Below are positions 5,862 through 13,153 of a stretch of DNA of 15,498 nucleotides, in pieces. The position numbers and the translations under genes were made by a program. The stretch spans positions 1-15,498 of the forward strand of contig JAFLUJ010000173.1 of assembly GCA_022511485.1 (NCBI GenBank), written 5' to 3'. Below the pieces are notes generated by a model. It was given only the letters and a program-made list of their open reading frames with translations. It ran no database searches and was not told the origin of the DNA. Source of the stretch: Oscillospiraceae bacterium. GTDB taxonomy: Bacteria; Bacillota; Clostridia; Oscillospirales; Ruminococcaceae. Every line of letters starts with the position of its first letter. The stretch's first letter is position 1.

Positions 5862-6287
5862 TTATTCGGCAGATTCAATTATCATGTATTCAATGCCATT
5901 GCTGTCAAATGCAGCGGTAAGATCATCAACAGCATCCAGAGTGGCTGTTTCGCTGACAGTGATATGTACTTCGCACTTTTCTTCAAAGCCGTTGATCTTT
6001 TCGATAAGCTCGTCAATGGTAATTGCGTCGTTAAGATACAGGTATTTGTCCTCTGAAACGGTAACGTCGATATAATTTGTTTCAGCGGGAGCTTCCTCGG
6101 TAACAGCTTCCGTTTCGGAGTCCTCTGATGCTGTTCCGATGGCAGGTATTACGCCTCCGTCGCTGTTTCCTCCGAATCCAAGCATGCCGTTACCAAAAAG
6201 AAATGCAAGGACTGCTGCAATAATAATCAGCAGGATGATGAAAACAATGACGCCTCCGCCTTTTTTCTTTGATTTTTCTTTACTCAT
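5862..6287 (-). CDS. Small single-pass membrane protein with ExbD/TolR-like extracytoplasmic domain
   Basis: This 141-aa protein has a basic start (MSKEKSKKKGGG), one hydrophobic helix at about 13-32, an acidic Ser/Glu/Thr linker (about 42-70), then a compact domain at 72-141. That domain (IDVTVSEDKYLYLNDAITID, then ELIEKI, HITVSETATLDAVDDL and NGIEYMII) follows the strand-helix-strand-helix-strand order of the ExbD/TolR periplasmic fold, including the hallmark end in which an acidic helix is followed by G-I-x-x-x-I. The membrane helix contains no Asp, unlike genuine ExbD, so this protein cannot carry the proton-conducting residue. Its Shine-Dalgarno AGGTGG overlaps the TGA of the preceding gene, so it is translationally coupled. 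The fold assignment is by eye and moderate in certainty. Confidence 0.65.
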   Translation of the reverse strand: MSKEKSKKKGGGVIVFIILLIIIAAVLAFLFGNGMLGFGGNSDGGVIPAIGTASEDSETEAVTEEAPAETNYIDVTVSEDKYLYLNDAITIDELIEKINGFEEKCEVHITVSETATLDAVDDLTAAFDSNGIEYMIIESAE

Positions 6288-6298
6288 TTAAAACCACC

Positions 6299-6889
6299 TC
6301 ATCTTGAAATATTTATACTGGAGCAATAAAATTGCTTGTATTCTTCACGTACTTCGTCTATTGAATTTTCAAAATCTCTTTTGTAGTACGAGCCGGTATC
6401 GCTGCTGTCATACATGAGAACTCCGATTATGACATCATCGCTCTCGAACCCGGCAGTATTAAGTATTTCGGTCAATTCGGCTGTGAGGTCGGAAGAATTG
6501 TCGGAAGAGATCTCTCCTATTTTGCTGTTTCCGTTTCCGATAGTTATGATCCAATTCTTACGGCTTTCAATATCTAATTTTATAGTAAGTACAGAGCCAT
6601 TCTGGAAATTCATAAGAGCCTGCGCATTATCGGCGGCGTTTTTGTCTGCCTCCCGTATTTTTTCCATTTCGTTGTCGGCTTCCCTGCGCCATTCTTCCTT
6701 TTCAAGCTCAAATGCTTTTCTGTCCTCTTCAAGCTCTGCCGCATAGACTTGTGCCTGTGCGGTCTGCTCTGCTGCTTCGTTTTTTATGGCGTCCGCTGTG
6801 TTTTTGAAGTTTATCAGAAACCAGAACAGAATTATCATTGTAATGTCAAGGAGTGATGTGAAGTCAAGAAATATCCTGTTTCGTTTCAT
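6299..6889 (-). CDS. ExbD/MotB-like stator protein with coiled coil
   Basis: This 196-aa membrane protein has a short basic cytosolic start (MKRNRIF) and a single helix FLDFTSLLDITMIILFWFLI (7-26). D15 sits where ExbD and MotB carry their essential membrane aspartate. A highly charged Ala/Glu/Lys coiled coil follows at about 31-92 (AAELEEDRKAFELEKEEWRR is part of it). A globular domain at about 98-196 (VLTIKLDIESRKNWIITIG, then DLTAELTEIL and DDVIIGVLMY) has no peptidoglycan-binding OmpA motif that I can see. The ATG at 6889 is chosen (SD GTGAGG); it overlaps the end of the upstream gene by 26 nt, and the open frame upstream of it is just that gene in another frame. By analogy two copies would sit inside a pentamer of the preceding gene's product. 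Confidence 0.72.
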   Translation of the reverse strand: MKRNRIFLDFTSLLDITMIILFWFLINFKNTADAIKNEAAEQTAQAQVYAAELEEDRKAFELEKEEWRREADNEMEKIREADKNAADNAQALMNFQNGSVLTIKLDIESRKNWIITIGNGNSKIGEISSDNSSDLTAELTEILNTAGFESDDVIIGVLMYDSSDTGSYYKRDFENSIDEVREEYKQFYCSSINISR

Positions 6890-7412
6890 CTTCCTCACCC
6901 TTTTCACCGGAAACAGAATCAAGATTTCTTCGTTCGATACCGATACGGTATCTTTCATTTGCGTCCTCAATAAGCGGATTTAAAATGCAGTCGGCAATTT
7001 TAAAGACCACACCGAAGATCGCTCCCCAGAAGGTCGATGTCAGCGCTCCGAAAAAATTATTTGTAATATTATCGTTGCTTCCGGTCAAATCTAATTTTAA
7101 CAGAGCATAAACTGTTCCTATCATTCCTAAAAGCGGGAAAACGGACACAAATGTTACAAATGCGCCGTACAGCTTGTCCTGTTTCAGACGTATTTCCATG
7201 ATCTCTGCTTCCGAAGCTTCTTTAAGCTTTCTTGTTGGTTCAAGCTTAAGGTTATTTTCTTTTCTTTTTACGCATGGCTCACCAAGGACGGAATACAGGT
7301 TTTTATTTGCATTTCTTGCTGATACAAGCAGAAAGACTGTAGCTATCATTATTATAAATATAATTAAGTCATAGCCAAGCAGATTTTTCCCTATGATCTC
7401 CCAAAAGCTCAT
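6864..7412 (-). CDS. MotA/TolQ/ExbB-family proton channel subunit
   Basis: This 182-aa protein has three membrane helices as in ExbB/TolQ: about 14-33, 82-106 and 118-145, with a cytosolic segment between the first two and a charged C-terminal tail. The signature is FVSVFPLLGMIGTVYALLKL (88-107) and ALTSTFWGAIFGVVFKIA (123-140). T100 and T125/T127 stand where ExbB and TolQ have the threonines lining the ion path. It is shorter than E. coli ExbB (244 aa), chiefly at the N-terminus. The start at 7412 has GGAGG 8 nt upstream; an in-frame codon at 7433 lies at the promoter. It is first in a three-gene operon with two ExbD-like proteins. No tonB, tolA, tolB, pal, gliding or flagellar gene is in the window, so the work done by the motor is unknown. 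Confidence 0.83.
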   Translation of the reverse strand: MSFWEIIGKNLLGYDLIIFIIMIATVFLLVSARNANKNLYSVLGEPCVKRKENNLKLEPTRKLKEASEAEIMEIRLKQDKLYGAFVTFVSVFPLLGMIGTVYALLKLDLTGSNDNITNNFFGALTSTFWGAIFGVVFKIADCILNPLIEDANERYRIGIERRNLDSVSGEKGEEDETKQDIS

Positions 7413-7431
7413 ATTTACAACCTCCAAAAAC

Positions 7432-7460
7432 ATTATACAACATTTTTAGACATATTTCAA
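7432..7460 (-). promoter_or_regulatory. Sigma-A promoter of the ExbB/ExbD-like operon
   Basis: On the minus strand TTGAAA (7460-7455), a 17-nt spacer and TATAAT (7437-7432) make a near-consensus promoter. The expected start near 7425 falls at or next to the GGAGG ribosome site (7425-7421), so the leader would be only about 13 nt. Minimal leaders leave little room for post-transcriptional control. Confidence 0.75.
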
Positions 7461-7512
7461 TAGGATTTTGTCTTTTTGTAAATAAGTCTATAACTTTTAT
7501 CTATAACTTGTA

Positions 7513-7541
7513 TTGACAATTGGAAGTTCATATGGTATAAT
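7513..7541 (+). promoter_or_regulatory. Consensus sigma-A promoter of the sodium:solute symporter gene
   Basis: TTGACA (7513-7518), a 17-nt spacer and TATAAT (7536-7541) match the consensus perfectly. The predicted start near 7548 gives a leader of about 53 nt, with AAAGGA ending 8 nt before the ATG at 7601. The promoter is about 50 bp from the divergent ExbB/D promoter; no obvious operator dyad is seen between them. Confidence 0.87.
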
Positions 7542-7600
7542 AAAACTACTTTATTGCTTTAAAGCTGACAAGATTTAAACCAAAAGAAAGGAAAAATACT

Positions 7601-9175
7601 ATGTTATACGCAATTCTTATTATATACCTGCTTGTTATGCTTGGTATAGGCGTCTACTGCCGGAGGAAAACCTCTTCGGTTTCGGATTTTGTTTTAGGAG
7701 GCAGAACTCTGGGAGGCTGGTTTACCGCATTTGCTTACGGTACCTCCTACTTCTCAGCTGTGGTTTTCATCGGATATGCAGGACAGTTCGGATGGAGCTA
7801 TGGAGTCGCCGCCTCATGGATAGGCATAGGAAACGCCGTCATCGGATCAATGCTGGCATGGATCATCCTCGGAAAGCGTACAAGGATCATGACAAAGCAC
7901 CTCAACGCTTCTACTATGCCGGAGTTTTTTGAAAAGAGATACTCCTCCAAAAATCTTAAGATAGTTTCAGCTGTGATAGTTTTCCTCTTTCTTATCCCTT
8001 ATACTGCGTCTGTTTACAACGGTCTGTCCAGACTTTTTGCTATGGCATTTAACATTGATTACTCCATATGCATCTGGGCTATGGCTATCCTGACAGCGGC
8101 GTATGTTATCCTTGGAGGATACAAAGCCACTGCTATCAACGACTTCGTTCAGGGAATAATCATGCTTATCGGTATAACTGCCGTTGTTATCTGCGTTATC
8201 AACAAGCAGGGAGGCTGGACTGAGGCTCTTGCAGGTCTTGGTCAGATAACGGACGCAGGTATCCCTGCGGAAACTATGAACTCCCTGTTCGGACCTGATC
8301 CCATAAACCTTTTCGGAGTTATAATTCTTACTTCGCTGGGAACATGGGGACTTCCTCAGATGGTGCAGAAATTCTACGCCATAAAGGACAACAAGGCTAT
8401 AACAAGGGGAACGATAATCTCCACACTTTTTGCCCTTGTTGTTGCGGGAGGCTCTTACCTTATGGGAGGCTTCGGTAGACTTTACGGCGCTGCTGACGAG
8501 GCTCTTGCTGCTGAGACCGGTAGAACGCTTATTATGAAAGGCTCTAACGGAAAGCTGGCGTTTGACTCCATCGTTCCTGCCATGCTTCAGGCGGCTCTTC
8601 CGGAGCTTCTTATCGGTATCGTTGTGGTGCTTGTGCTTTCTGCATCCATGTCTACTTTGTCATCTCTGGTGCTTACATCCAGCTCCACAATGACGATAGA
8701 TCTTATCAAGCCGTTTTACAAGGGTGAGTTTACCGAAAAGAAACAGGTTCTTATCATGCGTATTCTCATTGCGGTGTTCCTTATAGTTTCCGTTCTGATC
8801 GCTCTTAATCCCAATGCATATATTACGACGCTTATGTCGATCTCCTGGGGCGCGCTTGCGGGAGCATTCCTTGCACCGTTTATGTACGGACTGTTTTCCA
8901 GAAAAATTTCAAATGCGGCTGTCTGGACAAGTATTGTTTTCGGCGTTGGATTTACCGTAATTCATATGTTTATTTTCAGTCTGGGATTTTTCCCGGAGGC
9001 AACTGCGGCTGCTGCTTCCCTCAAGCTTAATATGGCGTCTCCTATCAATGCGGGAGCTATCGCGATGATAGCCGGGCTTATAATTGTTCCCTTGGTAAGC
9101 TCCTTTACCAAGGTGAAGGACACTGACGCTGTGGAGAAGATCTTCGCAGAATGTGAAAAGGAACTGGCAGAATAA
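7601..9175 (+). CDS. Sodium:solute symporter (SSS family, PutP/PanF-like)
   Basis: This 524-aa polytopic membrane protein has about 13 hydrophobic helices and imports a small solute with Na+. Family landmarks are SDFVLGGRTLGGW (28-40), GGYKATAINDFVQG (172-185), TWGLPQMVQKFYAIK (248-262) and SMSTLSSLVLTSSSTMTIDL (349-368). In this last motif PutP places Na+-coordinating Ser/Thr residues. The closest resemblance is to PutP-type proline transporters, but solute specificity in this family cannot be read from the sequence, so no symbol is given. The length is normal for the family. The gene is monocistronic, with a perfect promoter and a strong terminator at 9200-9233. Nothing in the flanks (no dehydrogenase, sialic acid or pantothenate gene) points to the substrate. 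Confidence 0.92.
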   Translation: MLYAILIIYLLVMLGIGVYCRRKTSSVSDFVLGGRTLGGWFTAFAYGTSYFSAVVFIGYAGQFGWSYGVAASWIGIGNAVIGSMLAWIILGKRTRIMTKHLNASTMPEFFEKRYSSKNLKIVSAVIVFLFLIPYTASVYNGLSRLFAMAFNIDYSICIWAMAILTAAYVILGGYKATAINDFVQGIIMLIGITAVVICVINKQGGWTEALAGLGQITDAGIPAETMNSLFGPDPINLFGVIILTSLGTWGLPQMVQKFYAIKDNKAITRGTIISTLFALVVAGGSYLMGGFGRLYGAADEALAAETGRTLIMKGSNGKLAFDSIVPAMLQAALPELLIGIVVVLVLSASMSTLSSLVLTSSSTMTIDLIKPFYKGEFTEKKQVLIMRILIAVFLIVSVLIALNPNAYITTLMSISWGALAGAFLAPFMYGLFSRKISNAAVWTSIVFGVGFTVIHMFIFSLGFFPEATAAAASLKLNMASPINAGAIAMIAGLIIVPLVSSFTKVKDTDAVEKIFAECEKELAE

Positions 9176-9199
9176 GCAGGATGTCATCTGTAAAAAACC

Positions 9200-9233
9200 A
9201 ACAGCCCTGTCCGCTATGGACAGGGCTGTTTTT
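9200..9233 (+). terminator. Intrinsic terminator of the symporter gene
   Basis: AACAGCCCTGTCC (9200-9212) pairs perfectly with GGACAGGGCTGTT (9218-9230) across a 5-nt loop, a 13-bp stem followed by a T-run (9229-9233). An A-run on the left makes it usable in reverse too, though no minus-strand gene needs it. Confidence 0.93.
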
Positions 9234-9283
9234 ATGAGTTTGAAGATCACGCGGTAGGGACATTTTTCCACGACCCGGTGTAA

Positions 9284-9345
9284 AAATCAGTCGTATATTA
9301 CTCCCTGAAACAGGGAAAATAATATAAAAACATAAAGGACTGATC
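9284..9345 (+). promoter_or_regulatory. Leader of the ABC ATPase gene with a dyad overlapping the ribosome site
   Basis: ATCAGTC (9286-9292) is the exact complement of GACTGAT (9339-9345), whose first two bases overlap the AAAGGA ribosome site. A small CCCTG-AAA-CAGGG hairpin (9303-9315) sits between them. Pairing would partly hide the SD. A 7-bp long-range match can arise by chance, and I see no convincing promoter in 9234-9349. Confidence 0.3.
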
Positions 9346-9349
9346 TTTT

Positions 9350-10036
9350 ATGCCTCTTATAGAGCTCAAAAATATAACCCGTATCTACGGAGAAGGGGAA
9401 AACCGCGTAGCTGCTCTTGATGACGTCTCCCTGACCATAAACAGGGGAGAGTTTGTAGCAATTGCGGGAGCTTCCGGGTCGGGAAAATCCACTCTTATGA
9501 ATATGCTTGGCTGTCTTGATACACAGACCTCCGGAGAGTACAGTCTGGACGGTGTTTCTGTCCGTGAACTGAACGACCGCGAGCTGACGCGTATCCGCAA
9601 CAGGGAGATCGGCTTTATTTTTCAGAACTTCAATCTGATACCAAGTCTTACCGCTCAGGAAAATGTAGAGCTGCCGCTTATATACAGGGGATTGTCCCGG
9701 AATGTCTGCCGCGAGCTTGCCCTCCATGCGCTGGAAAAGGTTTCCCTGCGTAACAGGGTAGATCACCGCCCAGGACAGATGTCCGGAGGTCAGCAGCAGC
9801 GGGTGGCGATAGCAAGAGCCATTGCCGCAGAGCCTCCGGTAATTTTAGCGGACGAGCCTACCGGAAATCTTGACAGCAAATGCGGAGCGGAGGTAATGCG
9901 CATACTATATGACCTTAACGCTCAGGGAAAGACCGTAATAATCATAACACACGATGACAGCATAGCTGCTCAGGCAGCCCGCAGGATACAGATACATGAC
10001 GGACGGGTGCTTTCCGACACCAGAAGAGTAAGATAA
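9350..10036 (+). CDS. ABC transporter ATP-binding protein, MacB/LolD-type
   Basis: This is a complete 228-aa nucleotide-binding subunit, a peripheral protein on the cytosolic face of the membrane. Walker A GASGSGKST is at 40-48, the Q-loop Q92 in FIFQNFNLIP, the signature MSGGQQQRVAIARA at 144-157, Walker B VILADEPTGNLD at 164-175, and the switch histidine H201 in THD. The VAALDDVSLTINRGEF opening and LADEPTGNLD wording are typical of the mechanotransmission class (MacB, LolCDE, FtsEX, BceAB). These pair with a four-helix FtsX-type permease. No permease follows: a convergent gene ends at 10113. It therefore acts with a partner encoded elsewhere or is an orphan. Peptide-antibiotic export or resistance is a common role for this class, but this is only inferred. 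Confidence 0.92.
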   Translation: MPLIELKNITRIYGEGENRVAALDDVSLTINRGEFVAIAGASGSGKSTLMNMLGCLDTQTSGEYSLDGVSVRELNDRELTRIRNREIGFIFQNFNLIPSLTAQENVELPLIYRGLSRNVCRELALHALEKVSLRNRVDHRPGQMSGGQQQRVAIARAIAAEPPVILADEPTGNLDSKCGAEVMRILYDLNAQGKTVIIITHDDSIAAQAARRIQIHDGRVLSDTRRVR

Positions 10037-10112
10037 GAGGCGGCTGCACGGGTCAAAAGGGTCTCCCCCGATAACAGTGCAGGGACAATATACTAAATAA
10101 TTTTATACCAAA
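10037..10112. other. Convergent spacer with weak inverted repeat
   Basis: This lies between the ends of the ABC ATPase gene (+) and the SDR gene (-). CTGCAC (10044-10049) pairs with GTGCAG (10077-10082) around a 27-nt loop. No T-run follows on either strand, so it is a poor terminator candidate. I see nothing else in it. Confidence 0.3.
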
Positions 10113-10868
10113 TTACCTCGCCTTTTTTTGCTGCATATATGCTGTTACCATGGAAAGCAGCGTATCCGGGACGAGATGTGAGGCAATAACTCCTGCTTTC
10201 ATTGTGGCAGTGGGGATTATCAAAGGCTTCCGGGAAAACATTCCGTCAACGGCACAGCTGGCGGCATATTCGCTGGAAATTCCCTTTAATGCGAATCGCA
10301 CCCCGGCAATTCGGTTAAAGTTGGTATTTACCGGTCCCGGACAGAACGCTCCGATGTAGACGCTGCTGCACTCCCGGCGAAGCTCCTCATGTATTGCTTC
10401 GGTAAGACGTACTACGTAATTTTTTGTGGAGTAGTATGTTGACATAAGAGGTCCGGGCATAAAACCTGCTGATGAAGCAACATTCAGGATATATCCCTTA
10501 TTGCGCTTTGCAAAGTCCCTGAGAAACAGCTTTGTAAGGATATGGACCGCGGTTATGTTTACGTCGATCATTTCCAGCTCCCGTTCAAGATCTGTTTCAA
10601 GGAAGCTTCCGTAAAGTCCGAAGCCGGCGTTATTTATAAGAATATCAACATTGTACTTGGACGCCTCCTCATAAAGGCGGATGCATTCCTCACGGTAGGA
10701 AATGTCGGCGGTTATGATCTTTACCTTCTTCATGCCGATCTCTTTTTGAAGCTCTTTCAGATTTTCCAGATTTCTACCGGAAATTATGAGCCGTATTCCC
10801 ATGCTTCCCAATATACGTGCAATGTCTCTTCCAATACCGGAGCTTGCGCCGGTGATAAGTGCGGTCAT
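10113..10868 (-). CDS. SDR family oxidoreductase (YqjQ/DltE-like)
   Basis: This 251-aa short-chain dehydrogenase has TGASSGIG (6-13) for NAD(P) binding, NNAG (79-82), N104, S132, Y145 and K149 (YYSTK) as the catalytic set, and the CPGPV turn near 166-170. The last 70 residues are basic/hydrophobic (SRKPLIIPTATMKAGVIASH) and may form the substrate or membrane-facing part, as in the COG0300 group that includes Bacillus YqjQ. The substrate is unknown. It is last in the four-gene operon and begins 2 nt after the stop of the transglutaminase gene, whose final codons supply its SD (AAAGGAAGGA). Such coupling suggests co-expression but not necessarily a shared pathway. Confidence 0.9.
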   Translation of the reverse strand: MTALITGASSGIGRDIARILGSMGIRLIISGRNLENLKELQKEIGMKKVKIITADISYREECIRLYEEASKYNVDILINNAGFGLYGSFLETDLERELEMIDVNITAVHILTKLFLRDFAKRNKGYILNVASSAGFMPGPLMSTYYSTKNYVVRLTEAIHEELRRECSSVYIGAFCPGPVNTNFNRIAGVRFALKGISSEYAASCAVDGMFSRKPLIIPTATMKAGVIASHLVPDTLLSMVTAYMQQKKAR

Positions 10869-10870
10869 AG

Positions 10871-13096
10871 TTATCCTTCCTTTCTTTTATTCTTTTTGCG
10901 CATTTCCTTTGCTTGTGACTTGTAACATTCAAACGCTCCTGCTTTCTCGTCGTCGCTTACCGGTTTTCCTCCGTAGCAAGCCGCTGCAAACGGCTCTGCA
11001 ATTGGTGCAAGGGAGATACCGGTGTTCCTTTCGGTGACCTCGGAGGCTTCTTCGGCGGTGAGAGGAAGCGGGTCAATTTCATATCTTTTTCCCAGAGCTT
11101 TCAGATGTCTGTTGTAGACCATTCTGACGGCTTTTTCATTATCAGATACACTTACTTTTACTCTGAATACAGATTCAGCGACTTTCGGAGCAAGGAATAT
11201 CATCAGCAGGAATAGTCCTATAACTAATATAGCAATTATTGCGGTAAATGCGATAGTCAGATAACCTTCGGTGTTGTCGGTCTCCTCTTCGCCTGTTCCG
11301 CCTGCTCCGCTGTAGTCGGCAACAGTAGGTTCAAACCGCGTCCAGCCTGCTCCCGGTATAAATACTTCCGGATAAGCATGGGCATTATCAGAATAAATAT
11401 AGTATACCCCCGGCTGAGGATCTATACCCGCATTGGGAACAAACCCTTCAACATACCGGACGTTAAGTCCTGCTGCTCTTGCAAGCAGTGTAAAAGCCGT
11501 TGCAAAGTTTGAGCAGGTGCCGGTTTTGCTTTCAAAAAGGAAAAATTCAGGAGTATTCGCTCCCTCGGGAGCTTCGTAATTAATATCATATGTATAACCG
11601 TTGTAATGGAAATATTGCTCGAGAGCGGCAGCCTTTTGGTAATCGTATTCAAGACCTTCTGTAAGTCTGTCGGAAAGCGACTGGATCTCCGGAGAAACTG
11701 CTGTAACGGTAGCTTTACGATATTCCTCTGCTTTAACAAGCTCAGATAAAAAAGCGTCTGCTGCGCTGTATGCATCGTTATTGTATATTGCTGCGTCCTC
11801 AAGGAAATTTCCATATTCGTCGGCTGTTATATTACAAAGACCGTTTTCAAGCAAATATTCATAAATATTTCTTTCGCTGTAATATCTTATATTATAGCTC
11901 ATGCTTGGAGGAAGACGGCGCAGATTTGTAAAGACTTCGCCTTTATCGGAGCGGGCACTGTAGCGAGCCCCTGTGTTTCCTACGTTAGCTTTTGTGATCC
12001 TCAGAGGAGCAAGCACATATACAGCGGAGAAGTCTCTGGGATAAATTACGCTGTAGCTCTCCTCCTCGGAAATGCCGTCCAGAGCTTTTGCAAACGGGTA
12101 TTTTTCATAAAATGACGGGTCGCTTTCCGCAGCCTTGGAAACATCCTCCGCAAGCTTTTCATAGCTCATAAACTCTGCTGTGGCTTCCCATCTTCTGCTT
12201 CCGTCCATGCTGACTGTGGATTCCCATCGTCTTTCGTCACTGTTATATACATCAAAGACCTGAGTTTTCATATATGTTGAGTTGTCAGTGCTTAAATAAT
12301 ACAGCAGCTTACTTTCGCCTTTGAGCAGGTCATCGGAGTTTCCGGAGTATTGGTTGTACGCACCCTCGTAGACAGTTTCTCCGCTTCCTCCGAACTGGAA
12401 AACGTTAGTGAATGCCTCGAACTTTTCATAGTAGGGAGTCTCGTTCGGCTTAGGGATAAGCATTGCCAATATTACAGAAGCAACGGCAAAGTCGGTATAT
12501 ATTATAAGTATAAGCGCTGAGCTGCCTGCTTTTTTAGAATTTTTCAGCATATTTTGCCTGCTGTAAAAAATAAACAGAAACAGATTGATGGCAGCAACGA
12601 CCATAATATAATATGTTGACAGAACCACTGCTGCTTTTATAGCGATGGCAAATGGTATAAGGCTTATCAATGCAATAGCTGCGGAACGGTAGATGACCCG
12701 GGTAAAATAGTATACGGTGGAGGTGAAAAAGAATCCCAGCATCAAAATAAAGACAAGCGCAAAGGAAGGTCTTGTATCAACTGCCTGAGCGCCTGAGAAA
12801 AACCACTGTACAAATGCGAAAATGTCTTGTCTCCCGCTTATAAAGAAGCCTGGTACAAAGCTCATACCAATCAGAATGGCTGTATAAGCAAGTCCGCCGA
12901 ACCGGATCTTTTTCAGCGTGCTTAAAAGAGCGAACAGCGCAGCTGTCCATACCATAGCGACGGCGGTATAGATGTCGAAAACATTATCAGTATAGATGTT
13001 AAGAGCCGCAGACATTATCACTGCGCACAGTGCAAAGGGTAGGATAACCTCGTTATAACGTCCGGCGGCTTCTTTGATCTTATTTGTTGAAGTCAT
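10871..13096 (-). CDS. Membrane-anchored transglutaminase-like protein (TgpA/DUF3488 architecture)
   Basis: This 741-aa protein has about seven N-terminal membrane helices (roughly residues 17-215), a long extracytoplasmic region, a transglutaminase-like core, a membrane helix at about 612-637 and a cytosolic C-terminal tail of about 100 aa. The core shows GTCSNFATAF with C528, NAHAYPEV with H573, and GWTRFEPT with E589 at the position where many members have Asp. This papain-like fold may crosslink or cleave peptides, but clostridial TgpA-like proteins are largely uncharacterised. The usual companions, a MoxR ATPase and a DUF58 protein, are absent from the window. The start is uncertain. The ATG at 13096 fits best if the hairpin at 13101-13120 folds; GTG 13123, ATG 13120 and ATG 13102 are in frame but lie inside the SD or hairpin. 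The preceding LRR gene ends 57 nt upstream. Confidence 0.85.
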   Translation of the reverse strand: MTSTNKIKEAAGRYNEVILPFALCAVIMSAALNIYTDNVFDIYTAVAMVWTAALFALLSTLKKIRFGGLAYTAILIGMSFVPGFFISGRQDIFAFVQWFFSGAQAVDTRPSFALVFILMLGFFFTSTVYYFTRVIYRSAAIALISLIPFAIAIKAAVVLSTYYIMVVAAINLFLFIFYSRQNMLKNSKKAGSSALILIIYTDFAVASVILAMLIPKPNETPYYEKFEAFTNVFQFGGSGETVYEGAYNQYSGNSDDLLKGESKLLYYLSTDNSTYMKTQVFDVYNSDERRWESTVSMDGSRRWEATAEFMSYEKLAEDVSKAAESDPSFYEKYPFAKALDGISEEESYSVIYPRDFSAVYVLAPLRITKANVGNTGARYSARSDKGEVFTNLRRLPPSMSYNIRYYSERNIYEYLLENGLCNITADEYGNFLEDAAIYNNDAYSAADAFLSELVKAEEYRKATVTAVSPEIQSLSDRLTEGLEYDYQKAAALEQYFHYNGYTYDINYEAPEGANTPEFFLFESKTGTCSNFATAFTLLARAAGLNVRYVEGFVPNAGIDPQPGVYYIYSDNAHAYPEVFIPGAGWTRFEPTVADYSGAGGTGEEETDNTEGYLTIAFTAIIAILVIGLFLLMIFLAPKVAESVFRVKVSVSDNEKAVRMVYNRHLKALGKRYEIDPLPLTAEEASEVTERNTGISLAPIAEPFAAACYGGKPVSDDEKAGAFECYKSQAKEMRKKNKRKEG

Positions 13097-13100
13097 GACC

Positions 13101-13139
13101 ATGCTCCCCTGCGGGAGCATCACTCCTTTCGCGTATGTT
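13101..13139 (-). repeat. SD-hairpin repeat, copy C, upstream of the transglutaminase gene
   Basis: On the minus strand AACATACGCGAAAGGAGTG leads into a perfect 8-bp hairpin ATGCTCCC-GCAG-GGGAGCAT (13120-13101). The first 18 bases match copy A (5216-5233) at 17 positions, and the stem matches with one change. AGGAG (13127-13123) is 26 nt from the ATG at 13096. With the 20-nt hairpin folded, the remaining spacer is 6 nt (TG plus GGTC). Confidence 0.7.
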
Positions 13140-13153
13140 AGTGGATAAGCTGA

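Noticed and set aside
5862..7412. Zorya-type phage defence system
   Set aside because: The ExbB-like gene recalls ZorA, but there is no OmpA-like ZorB domain and no ZorC, ZorD or ZorE gene; the flanks are a transporter and the ThrE operon.
9303..9315. CCCTG-AAA-CAGGG as a terminator
   Set aside because: The stem is only 5 bp, there is no T-run, and a far stronger terminator lies at 9200-9233.
11559..11572. GCTCCC-TC-GGGAGC inside the transglutaminase gene, like the start-codon hairpins
   Set aside because: It encodes an ordinary EAPEGA segment, lacks the flanking GAAAGGAGTGA unit and keeps the domain intact, so chance from codon choice is more likely than insertion.
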